This document shows, one piece after another, positions 52,849 to 60,739 of a stretch of 64,000 nt of DNA. The position numbers were made by a program, and so were the translations under genes. The notes beneath the pieces are model-generated. The model ran no database searches and was not told where the DNA came from. It saw nothing but the letters and a program-made list of their open reading frames with translations. Positions within the stretch are counted from its first letter, which is position 1, and each line of letters starts with the position of its first letter. The stretch comes from DASUUI01 sp964577965 (GTDB taxonomy: Bacteria > Gemmatimonadota > Gemmatimonadetes > Gemmatimonadales > Gemmatimonadaceae): the NCBI GenBank assembly GCA_964577965.1, contig CAZOAT010000001.1, positions 8,542 to 72,541 on the forward strand, written 5' to 3'.

Positions 52849-54183
52849 ATGGCCGACGGCGCTGCCTCCGAGCCGCCCGCAGCGGGCTCAGTCATGCGTC
52901 GGCACGATCGCGTGACCCAGGCCGAAGTCCCCCACGGCACGGACGTCTCCGACTACGACTACAGCAGCTTCTACTACTCCTCGGGCCAGGATCCGTTTGC
53001 GATACTGGAGCCGTTCGAGGAGTGGTACGATCGCGCGCGCACCGACGGGTACTACCTGTACGCGCAGCCGATGTTCACACCGCCGCAGCCGCACGTGACC
53101 GTCGAGGATCAGCTGGACGGTGGCAGGCTCGACCTTCTCAACTTCGCTTCCTACAACTATCTCGGTCTCTCGTATCGGCCGGAAGTCGTTGCGGCGGCCA
53201 GCGCTGCGCTCGCCACGTATGGGCTGGGGGCGGCTGGTTCGCCGATTCTCAGCGGAACGATGCGCATCCACGATGAACTGGAGCAGGCACTTGCCCGGTT
53301 CAAGAACAAGGAAGCGGCGCTGGTGTTCCCAACCGGGTACTCGACAAACGTCGGCCTCATTCAGGGACTCATGCGTCCGGGCGACTGGATCATCGCGGAC
53401 CAGAATGCTCATGCCAGCATAGTGGATGGCGCAATCCTCTCCAAGGCGAACTTCAAGTTCTTCAAACATAACAGGCCGGAGGATCTCGATAAGAAGCTCT
53501 CCGGCACCACGGGCAAGAAGCTGGTCATAGTAGAAGGCGTGTACTCGATGGACGGCGATGTGTGTCGCCTGCCGGAGATTGTCGAGGTGAGCAAGCGTCA
53601 CGGCGCAAGGATAGTGATTGACGAAGCGCACTCCACCTTCGTGTACGGGGAGTCGGGCCGCGGGGTGGTCGAACACTTCGGTCTCGAGGAGGAGGTCGAC
53701 ATCCACGTAGGAACCTTCTCCAAGGCGCTCGGCGGGCAGGGCGGCTACGTTGCGGGTTCCCACCGCCTGTACAAGTACCTCAAGGGCTTTGCGCGATCGC
53801 GGTTTTTCTCGTGCGCCCTCTCACCGGTGGTTGCAGCCGGTGTTCTCGAATCGCTGGCGATCGTGCAGCGGGAGCCGGAGCTGCGCCAGCGGCTGTGGGA
53901 GAATGTGCGCTACACGAGCGAGCAGATGGCGCGCTACGCAATCGATACCGGCGAATCAACGTCGCATGTGATCCCGGTCATGATACGCAACGACCGCCGA
54001 ATAATGCACGTCGCGCGTCGCCTGCAGCAGTCCGGTCTTTATCTGCAACCTATCATTTACCCGGCGGTCGCCAAGCATCGCTCGCGATTCCGCATGTCAA
54101 TCTCAGCCGCGCATACGCGAGATCACATCGACGAGGCGGTCGCGATCCTCGTACGGGTCCTGCGTCAGGAGAGTGTACTGTGA
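52849..54183 (+). CDS. Serine palmitoyltransferase-like alpha-oxoamine synthase
   Basis: 444 aa from ATG 52849, chosen for the strong GGGAGGGAGG ribosome site; ATG 52780 and 52894 are alternatives. PLP fold-type I enzyme condensing an amino acid with an acyl thioester. Visible: NFASYNYLGLSYRPEV (98-113), H188 in QNAHASIVDG, VIDEAHSTFVYGESGRG (257-271), and PLP lysine K292 in GTFSKALGGQGG. The extra N-terminal aromatic region (DYDYSSFYYSS) and lipid neighbours favour serine palmitoyltransferase over biotin (BioF) or threonine (Kbl) enzymes; no bio genes are near. It would form 3-ketosphinganine. Confidence 0.8.
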   Translation: MADGAASEPPAAGSVMRRHDRVTQAEVPHGTDVSDYDYSSFYYSSGQDPFAILEPFEEWYDRARTDGYYLYAQPMFTPPQPHVTVEDQLDGGRLDLLNFASYNYLGLSYRPEVVAAASAALATYGLGAAGSPILSGTMRIHDELEQALARFKNKEAALVFPTGYSTNVGLIQGLMRPGDWIIADQNAHASIVDGAILSKANFKFFKHNRPEDLDKKLSGTTGKKLVIVEGVYSMDGDVCRLPEIVEVSKRHGARIVIDEAHSTFVYGESGRGVVEHFGLEEEVDIHVGTFSKALGGQGGYVAGSHRLYKYLKGFARSRFFSCALSPVVAAGVLESLAIVQREPELRQRLWENVRYTSEQMARYAIDTGESTSHVIPVMIRNDRRIMHVARRLQQSGLYLQPIIYPAVAKHRSRFRMSISAAHTRDHIDEAVAILVRVLRQESVL

Positions 54184-54872
54184 GCCCAGGGCATGAATTC
54201 GTCCAGTATCATTTCAGCGACGCCGTCGGCGGCTTCTTCGAGTTTCCGACCGAGAACGCGCGCCAGCTGCTTCCAGCCGAGCTCCAGCCAATAGAGCCTC
54301 GCCACGGCACTGCCGTGCTATCGGTTATGGGTTTCGATTTCGTCGACAGCCCGGTAGGCGCGTATGGTGAGCTCATTCTCTCGATCCTGGTTTCGCCGCT
54401 CATCGAACCGGGTAGTCCCATGCCGCGATCTGCTTTCTATCCGTTCAAGCTCGGTACGACGACACGCGAATCGCGCGATCACGCGATCGAGAGGTGGCAT
54501 CTTCCCCACTACATGCAGGACATCGGCCTGGCCTGGCATCATGGCGACGGGCACGTGACGATCAACGCAACGGATCGCGACGAGCCAATGGTCCGCCTCA
54601 CGGTCACGGAGCACGAATGGAGCCCCGTCGAGCACCGTTACCAGTCTTTCATGTCGGACGACGAGGGGCTGTACACGTCCACCATTGTGATGGCCGGCAG
54701 TTTCAGCGAGAACGAGGAAGAGCGCGGCGCGATCGTCATCCACTCAAACGGAATGGCCAATCTGATCCGCGACTGGGACATCGAGACGACGCCGTTCCGC
54801 GAGCTGTGGATGCGCAACGGCCTGCAGACGTTCCATCCGCTGCAGACGCTCGCCACCTACGCACAGAGGTAA
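54180..54872 (+). CDS. Acetoacetate decarboxylase-superfamily protein lacking the Schiff-base lysine
   Basis: 230 aa from a GTG overlapping the SPT-like stop (GTGA); longer frames lie inside the previous gene. The order of elements fits the acetoacetate decarboxylase fold: AVLSVMGFDFVDSPVGAYGELILS, then SAFYPFKLGTTTRESRDHAIERWHLPHYM. In true decarboxylases the segment after the glutamate reads like W-G-x-P-K, with the lysine as nucleophile. Here it is WHLPHY, with no lysine. It may bind or process a beta-keto lipid, such as the SPT product, by another mechanism. The family call is tentative. Confidence 0.5.
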   Translation: MSPGHEFVQYHFSDAVGGFFEFPTENARQLLPAELQPIEPRHGTAVLSVMGFDFVDSPVGAYGELILSILVSPLIEPGSPMPRSAFYPFKLGTTTRESRDHAIERWHLPHYMQDIGLAWHHGDGHVTINATDRDEPMVRLTVTEHEWSPVEHRYQSFMSDDEGLYTSTIVMAGSFSENEEERGAIVIHSNGMANLIRDWDIETTPFRELWMRNGLQTFHPLQTLATYAQR

Positions 54873-54897
54873 GGGCGAACGGCCTCAGCCCACCGGC

Positions 54898-55866
54898 GTG
54901 CGGCGTGTCTGCGTGATCGCCAACCCGGCCTCCGGACGAGGCCGGGGTTCGCGCGTGCTCTCCAGGCTCCGCCCGATTCTCGCCGAATCCGGCACAGCCG
55001 TAGTCATGGTGACCAGCACGAGGGGTGACGAACCGAGCATGGTGCGCCGTGCCCTCGATGACGGCTTCGACACGTTCATCGCGCTCGGTGGGGACGGCAC
55101 CTGGGGGAATGTCGCCAACGCTATTCTCGACTGCGGCGCTGCGGAGGAGGCGAGGCTGGCTCTTCTTGCTGCGGGCACCGGCAACGATTTCGCGAAATCC
55201 GTCGGAGTCCCCGCTTCCGACATCGCCGCGACCGTGCGCCTTGCTCTGGAAGGTCCCGACGTCCGCGTGGACGTGGGCAGGATCGAGCAGAAGTACTTTC
55301 TCAACGTTGCCGGGTTCGGCGTCGACGTCGCCGTCATTGAGAATCTCGAGCGCACACGCCTGCTGACCGGCAACGCGTTGTACCTGGTCGCCGGCCTGCG
55401 CGGGGTGCTTGGATACGGCGGACTGGACGCCGAGATTGACGCCGGTCCCGGGTCGGTGACAAGTGGGCGGTATCTGATGCTCGTCATTGCCAATGGACGG
55501 AACTTCGCAGGGGCCTTCCCGCTCGCGCCCGGGGCATCGACCGTTGACGGCCAGTTGGATGCGATCGCAATCCGGGACGCCGGGCGGATGCGGAGGCTGC
55601 AGCTCTTTCTCGCAGCCGCGCGCGGCACCCATGCCGAGTCGCCGGAAGTGGCCATCGCTCGCGCACCTCGCTTCCGGCTGCGGTTCGATACACCCCCGGC
55701 GTACGAGACCGACGGTGAATACAATGTCGCGGGATCCCGCGAGGTGGAGGTGAGCTGCGTACCACGCGCACTGCGGCTCGTCACCCCATTGAGCGAAGCA
55801 TCACTCGCCACAGACGGGGTCGCTCGCCTCCAGCCGGTGGAAGCGCCTCAGTATCGAGCCGGATGA
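54898..55866 (+). CDS. Diacylglycerol/sphingoid lipid kinase family protein
   Basis: 322 aa, GTG start 25 bp after the previous stop. DAGK catalytic fold: VIANPASGRGRG (6-17), LGGDGTWGNVANAI (63-76), GTGNDFAKSVG (93-103), and a C-terminal beta domain with DGEYNV. Bacterial members (YegS, DgkB, and bacterial ceramide or sphingosine kinases) phosphorylate lipid hydroxyls. In an operon with a serine palmitoyltransferase-like gene, a sphingoid base or ceramide is an attractive but unproven substrate. Overlaps the dehydrogenase gene by 4 bp. Confidence 0.88.
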   Translation: MRRVCVIANPASGRGRGSRVLSRLRPILAESGTAVVMVTSTRGDEPSMVRRALDDGFDTFIALGGDGTWGNVANAILDCGAAEEARLALLAAGTGNDFAKSVGVPASDIAATVRLALEGPDVRVDVGRIEQKYFLNVAGFGVDVAVIENLERTRLLTGNALYLVAGLRGVLGYGGLDAEIDAGPGSVTSGRYLMLVIANGRNFAGAFPLAPGASTVDGQLDAIAIRDAGRMRRLQLFLAAARGTHAESPEVAIARAPRFRLRFDTPPAYETDGEYNVAGSREVEVSCVPRALRLVTPLSEASLATDGVARLQPVEAPQYRAG

Positions 55867-57101
55867 AGGCGGTCACGTTTGGCGCACCCATCCCGCGCTA
55901 TCTCGGCACCCTCGCCGCCGGCAGAATCAGCGAACGATTGTACATCGGGCCGCACGCGTGCACGCGGTTTCAGACTGTCGCCAGACCGAGGCTCCCTGGC
56001 GATACGTGGGTTCGCATTCGTACGCGGCTGGGCGGGATCTGCGGCAGTGACCTGGGGCTCGTAACCCTCCAGGCAGCGCCGTCATTGTCCCCGTTCTCGT
56101 CTCATCCGTTCGTGATCGGCCACGAGAACGTGGGCGACATCGTGGAGATCGGTAGAGGTGTGACGACACTTGCTCCCGGTGAGCGCGTGATAGCGAACCC
56201 GATCCTCTGCTGCGAACCGCGCAACGTGCGACCCGTGTGCGGCCCATGCAGCGAGGGACAGCATCAGCAGTGCATTCACTTTGTCGATGGCGACCTGCCG
56301 CCTGGCGCCATGCTTGGCACGACCAGGGGGCTGGGCGGCAGCTGGGGCGACGAGTTCGTGGCGCATGAGTCGCAGATCCTCCGCGTGCCCGACGGAATGA
56401 CCGACGCCGAAGCCGTTCTCGTCGAGCCGCTCGCCTGTTCCGTTCACGCTGTCCGCTCAGGGCCGTTGCGCGCCGGCGAGAGCGCACTGGTCATCGGCGC
56501 TGGCACCATGGGGCTGTTGACCGCGGCGGCGCTGCGGGCGCTGGCGCCGGAGGTCCAGGTCACCATCCTCGCTCGTCACCAGTTCCAGGGCGAGCACGCG
56601 CGTCGGCTCGGTGCGGTGCGGGTGGTTCCGGCCCGGGGGAACTACACGGAGGATCTGGCCGACGCGGCCCGGGCGCGGCTCCTGAAACCGATCATCGGTG
56701 AGCGGATTGCAACCGGTGGGTTCGATCGCACATACGTCTGCATAGGCGGGAGCCGCGGCGTGCGGGATGCGCTTCGCTTCACCCGGAGCGGCGGCGTCGT
56801 GATGCTTCTGGGCAATGCATCGAAACTGCCAGGCGTGGACTGGAGCCCCGTGTGGTTCAAGGAGCTGACAATCGCCGGTACTCTCTGCTACGGGGCCCAT
56901 CCCGTAAGCGATGGTGTGCATGGCCACGCGCCTGTCTCCTCATTTGAAGAGGCCGCGCGGATCATCGCCGACGGTCGGGCTCCGGTGGGTGGGTTGGTTA
57001 CGCATACGTTCCGCCTGGCAGATTACCGGCGCGCACTCACAACCGCTCTCGATAAAGGGGCGGAACGCAGCGTAAAGGTCGCGTTCGACTTCAGGGGTTG
57101 A
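55863..57101 (+). CDS. Zinc-dependent alcohol dehydrogenase (MDR family)
   Basis: 412 aa, ATG overlapping the kinase stop (ATGA). Catalytic zinc ligands C60 (GGICGSD) and H87-E88 (GHENVGD); structural zinc cysteines around C116/C117, C126, C129 and C137. Rossmann motif GAGTMGLL. The N-terminus is longer than usual (about 45 residues before the first domain strand). Oxidises an alcohol or reduces a ketone with NAD(P). Last gene of the SPT-like operon, so a lipid ketone or alcohol is a possible substrate. Confidence 0.87.
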   Translation: MKAVTFGAPIPRYLGTLAAGRISERLYIGPHACTRFQTVARPRLPGDTWVRIRTRLGGICGSDLGLVTLQAAPSLSPFSSHPFVIGHENVGDIVEIGRGVTTLAPGERVIANPILCCEPRNVRPVCGPCSEGQHQQCIHFVDGDLPPGAMLGTTRGLGGSWGDEFVAHESQILRVPDGMTDAEAVLVEPLACSVHAVRSGPLRAGESALVIGAGTMGLLTAAALRALAPEVQVTILARHQFQGEHARRLGAVRVVPARGNYTEDLADAARARLLKPIIGERIATGGFDRTYVCIGGSRGVRDALRFTRSGGVVMLLGNASKLPGVDWSPVWFKELTIAGTLCYGAHPVSDGVHGHAPVSSFEEAARIIADGRAPVGGLVTHTFRLADYRRALTTALDKGAERSVKVAFDFRG

Positions 57102-57148
57102 GCCACGCGACACGGGGCACCTGCTGGGTCTGAGCTGCTCCTTCCCTC

Positions 57149-57844
57149 CTATTTCGGGTTGGTCGCCCAGACCGTGGCTTCGGTGACGAAGCCGCGGTCC
57201 TCCAGCTCCAGCATCGAGCAGATGACGTGAGCGATGTCCTCGCTGTGAAGCTTCGTCGGGTTGTTACGGCCGCGGGCGCCTCCGAAGAACTCCGTCTGTA
57301 CCTCGCTCGGATTGATCTGCATCACGCGAATGTTGTTTGCTCGCAGCTCCGCTCTCCAGCACTCGGTCATGCCGCTCAGGGCAAACTTGGTTGCCACGTA
57401 GGACGTCGCGTTCGCGCCGCCGCGCTGCGCTGAGGTGGATGCAACGTTTACGATGTTGCCATAGTTCCGTTTCACGAAATGGCGGGCTGATTCGCGGGCG
57501 ACCATCATCGCACCGAGAACGTTCGTCTCCCAGACACTCTGGAACCCGGCACGACTGGTTTCCACGAGCGGGGCCCAGTGGCCGAATCCGGCGTTGTTGA
57601 TGAGTACGTTGTAGTCCTCGAACCGTTCGACCACCTGGCGAACGAGAGCGATTACGGCACCCTCGTCGGCGACATCCGCCACGATCGGCGCCGCACCGAT
57701 CTGCTCCGCGGCCCGCTCGAGCTTCTTCCTGTCCCGTCCGCAGATCACCGCCGAACCGCCGCCAGCGATTACTGCCGCAGCCGTGGCGTGCCCGATACCG
57801 GAGCTGCCTCCTGTCACGAGTGCCCTGACTTTGCTGAGTTGCAC
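57149..57844 (-). CDS. Short-chain dehydrogenase/reductase
   Basis: 231 aa, GTG start with GGAGG just upstream. Classical SDR: cofactor loop TGGSSGIG (11-18), NNAG (83-86), catalytic serine region VASTSAQ and Y149xxxK153 (SYVATK). An arginine-containing CGRDRKK after the second strand suggests NADP. Convergent with the zinc dehydrogenase and the SPT-like operon. It is a candidate for 3-ketosphinganine reduction by position, but general SDR functions are equally possible. Confidence 0.85.
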   Translation of the reverse strand: MQLSKVRALVTGGSSGIGHATAAAVIAGGGSAVICGRDRKKLERAAEQIGAAPIVADVADEGAVIALVRQVVERFEDYNVLINNAGFGHWAPLVETSRAGFQSVWETNVLGAMMVARESARHFVKRNYGNIVNVASTSAQRGGANATSYVATKFALSGMTECWRAELRANNIRVMQINPSEVQTEFFGGARGRNNPTKLHSEDIAHVICSMLELEDRGFVTEATVWATNPK

Positions 57845-57883
57845 AGCCCCTCCTGAGTGTGATGTGAAGCCCCGGTACCCGCT

Positions 57884-60655
57884 TCACCCCGTATTCCGCA
57901 GCCCCGCAGAGATGCCGTTGATGGTCGCCGCGAGCGCGTAGTTCAACTCGTCGCTTCCTTCCCCGCTCCGCTTGCGACGCAGCAGGCTCACCTGAATGAG
58001 ACTCATCGGATCGACGTACGGATTGCGCAGCCGGATCGAGTTTGCCAGCACGGGGTTCTGCTCCAGCAACTCCCTCTGGCCGGTGACGTCGAGAACGACC
58101 TTTCTCGTGCGCTCGAACTCCCCGCAGAGCAGCGTGAACACGCGGTCGCGCACGCCGGGGTCCTCCACGAGTCCGGCATAGCGAGCGGCGATCGCGAAGT
58201 CCGCCTTGGCCATCCCGATCTCCACGTTCCGGATCAGATCCTGAAAGAACGGGAAATCCTTCATCATCTCTTTCAGCAGCGCCCGTTCTCCCGACCCATG
58301 CGCGGCGAAGCTGTCGCACGCGTAGCCGACACCGAACCACGCCGGAAGCACGTGCCTGCTCTGCATCCAGCCGAACACCCAAGGTATCGCGCGCAGGTCC
58401 TCGAGTCCGCGGCTCTCGCCGCGGCGCGCGGGCCGCGAGCCGATACGGGCGTGCTCCAGCTCGCCAACCGGCGTGGCCTCCTGGAAGTACGGCAGGATGT
58501 CCGGGTTCGCCGCCACGTGCTCGCGGTAGTACGCGAACGCCTCCGCAGAAAGTTCGTCGAGCACCGCTTCCCAGCGTGCGAGCTGTTCCCGGTCGGGACG
58601 ATCCAGTCCCACCAGCGCATCGAGCGACGCGGCCACCATCAGTGACAGGCTGCGCTCGGCGAGAATGGCGTCTGCATACTTCCAGTTCAGCACCTCCCCC
58701 TGCTCAGTGATCCTGATCGACCCTGTGAACGCGCCCGGCGGCTGCGACGTGATTGCCCGGTGAGTAGGGCCACCACCGCGGCCCACGGTACCGCCACGGC
58801 CGTGGAAGAGCGTGAGCGTGACGCCGCACGCGTCCGCTGCCTCGTGCAACGCGCGGTGCGCCTTGTACAGCTCCCACGTGCTGGTCAGCATTCCGCCGTC
58901 CTTATTGGAGTCGGAATACCCGAGCATGACCTCCTGGCGCCTCCCCCACGAATCGAGCAGCCGCGCGTAGTCCTCCCTCTCCCACAGCCCTCTGCACACC
59001 GCGGGCGCGTTACGGAGGTCCTCGATCGACTCGAACAGTGGCACCGGCATCACCCCGGGATCGGCGTCGTGGGCCCCCACGCGCACGCCGCTCGCCTCGA
59101 GCAACCGTACCAGCGTGAGCACGTCATCGGCTGAACGGGCACCGCTGATCACGTAGCTGCGAATCGCTTCCGGGGGGTAGGTGCGTTTCAGATCGGCGAT
59201 ACACCGCATTGTGCCGACGACGTGGCGCGTGTCGTCCGACGGCGGCGGCGGAAGCCCGGCGGGTCCGTCTGCGAACAGCTCGGCGCGTGCGCGGTCATGA
59301 ACCACCGCATGCTGCCGGATATCGAGGGTGTGGAGGTGGAACCCGAACGTCTCCACCTGACGCAACAACGGATCGAGCAGCAGCGCAGCCAGGCGCCCGC
59401 CACGGTTCTCATACAGGCTCGTGCGGATGAGCCGGAGATCCCCGGCGAACGCGGCGGCATCGGCGTACCCGTCCGGGTGAGCAGGATCGTCCCGGGCCAC
59501 TCGCAGACGCCAGCCGACGTAGCCGAGGAACCTTCGGTAGACCTCCCGTCCCGCGCGCGTTCCCGGACTCGGGTCGAGCGATGGGATCGTCGCCGCATAC
59601 TCCTCCAGCCGTGCCTCCAGCTCCGCAGACACCGGTACCTGCAGTGCGGACGAACTGAGCCGCTCCACCAGCCCCTCCAGGGCGCCGACGTAGAAATCGA
59701 AGATCGTAGTGCGCGCGAGCTGGAGCGCGGCACGCGTGACCTCGGGCGTGACATACGGATTGCCGTCCCGATCACCCCCGATCCACGACCCGAATCGCAC
59801 AACCCCCGGCAACGACGCCGGCTCGACCTGCTCGCCGTAGTACTGCTCGAAGGCAGCAGAGATCTCGCCGTAGATATTCGGCATCGTGCCGATCAGTACG
59901 TCTGCGTAGTAGTCGAGTCCCATGCGCACTTCATCCGCCACCGCTGGGCGGCGGCGGCGGACCTCGTCTGTCTGCCAAAGGGTGGTGATCTCCGCTGCGA
60001 TGCGCTCCTCGTGTGCGAGGGCTGCCGCGTGTGTGAGCGGCACCGCATCCATCTCCTCCAGCGCCGCGACTATCCGTCGGCGCTTGAACAGAACGGTACG
60101 CCTGGAGACCTCCGTGGGGTGCGCCGTGAAGACGGGCACAACGCAGACGCGGCGCAGATGCGCGAGCACGGCCGAAGCGTCGAGACCGGCGGCCTGCATG
60201 CGCAACAGCGTACCATGCAACGTTCCGGGCTGGGGCCGATCGTCCGGTTCCAGCTGAAGGGCACGCCGCCGCCGCATGCGGTGCACTGTCTCGGCAAGGT
60301 TGGTGAGCTCGAAGTAGATCGCGAACGCCTTGGTGAGCCGGTAGGCAGCGGGAACGTCCAGCCCGTCCACGATACGTTCGGCCTCGAGCATCAGCGCGGC
60401 ATGGGCGTCATCCGGGCCATGCGCCTGGTCCCGGAGGTCCTCTTCACGATGGCGGATCGCGAGATGACGCAGCGCCTCGACCGCTTCGAACAGTGCGTCG
60501 CCCTCCTGCTCGCGGATCACATTGCCGAGGAGTCGCCCGAGGGAGCGGACATCGCGTCGCAGCGGCAGCGTCTTTGCCTCGGCGTCACGTCCGAGCAGCT
60601 CGGCGAGGCGCGCGGCCTGATCGTCAGCCTTCCACAGCGGATCCGGTGTGGTCAC
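57884..60655 (-). CDS. ppc: Phosphoenolpyruvate carboxylase
   Basis: 923 aa, GTG start. Fixes bicarbonate onto PEP to give oxaloacetate. Catalytic histidine motif VFTAHPTEVSRRT, central GYSDSNKDGG and FHGRGGTVGRGGGPTH, GNPYVTPEVT, and the C-terminal ending INGISAGLRNTG are all present. Full length and complete, the main anaplerotic enzyme of the window, complementing ppdK. Confidence 0.97.
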   Translation of the reverse strand: MTTPDPLWKADDQAARLAELLGRDAEAKTLPLRRDVRSLGRLLGNVIREQEGDALFEAVEALRHLAIRHREEDLRDQAHGPDDAHAALMLEAERIVDGLDVPAAYRLTKAFAIYFELTNLAETVHRMRRRRALQLEPDDRPQPGTLHGTLLRMQAAGLDASAVLAHLRRVCVVPVFTAHPTEVSRRTVLFKRRRIVAALEEMDAVPLTHAAALAHEERIAAEITTLWQTDEVRRRRPAVADEVRMGLDYYADVLIGTMPNIYGEISAAFEQYYGEQVEPASLPGVVRFGSWIGGDRDGNPYVTPEVTRAALQLARTTIFDFYVGALEGLVERLSSSALQVPVSAELEARLEEYAATIPSLDPSPGTRAGREVYRRFLGYVGWRLRVARDDPAHPDGYADAAAFAGDLRLIRTSLYENRGGRLAALLLDPLLRQVETFGFHLHTLDIRQHAVVHDRARAELFADGPAGLPPPPSDDTRHVVGTMRCIADLKRTYPPEAIRSYVISGARSADDVLTLVRLLEASGVRVGAHDADPGVMPVPLFESIEDLRNAPAVCRGLWEREDYARLLDSWGRRQEVMLGYSDSNKDGGMLTSTWELYKAHRALHEAADACGVTLTLFHGRGGTVGRGGGPTHRAITSQPPGAFTGSIRITEQGEVLNWKYADAILAERSLSLMVAASLDALVGLDRPDREQLARWEAVLDELSAEAFAYYREHVAANPDILPYFQEATPVGELEHARIGSRPARRGESRGLEDLRAIPWVFGWMQSRHVLPAWFGVGYACDSFAAHGSGERALLKEMMKDFPFFQDLIRNVEIGMAKADFAIAARYAGLVEDPGVRDRVFTLLCGEFERTRKVVLDVTGQRELLEQNPVLANSIRLRNPYVDPMSLIQVSLLRRKRSGEGSDELNYALAATINGISAGLRNTG

Positions 60656-60739
60656 GGCTGGAAGCTATGCGAAAGGATCGGGCCAGCGCGCAGCGCACAG
60701 CAAGTGCACAACGCACAGGATGGCGCCCGCGTTGACGTA

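Noticed and set aside
53811..54179. N-terminal extension of the ADC-like protein (353-aa frame)
   Set aside because: The added residues are out-of-frame translation of the SPT-like gene; the GTG at 54180 with a 4-bp overlap is the better start.
60672..60722. Short imperfect repeat (GCGCACAGCAAGTGCACAACGCA) as a regulatory array
   Set aside because: Only about two degenerate units of roughly 18 bp are present upstream of ppc and no regulator or symmetry supports a function.
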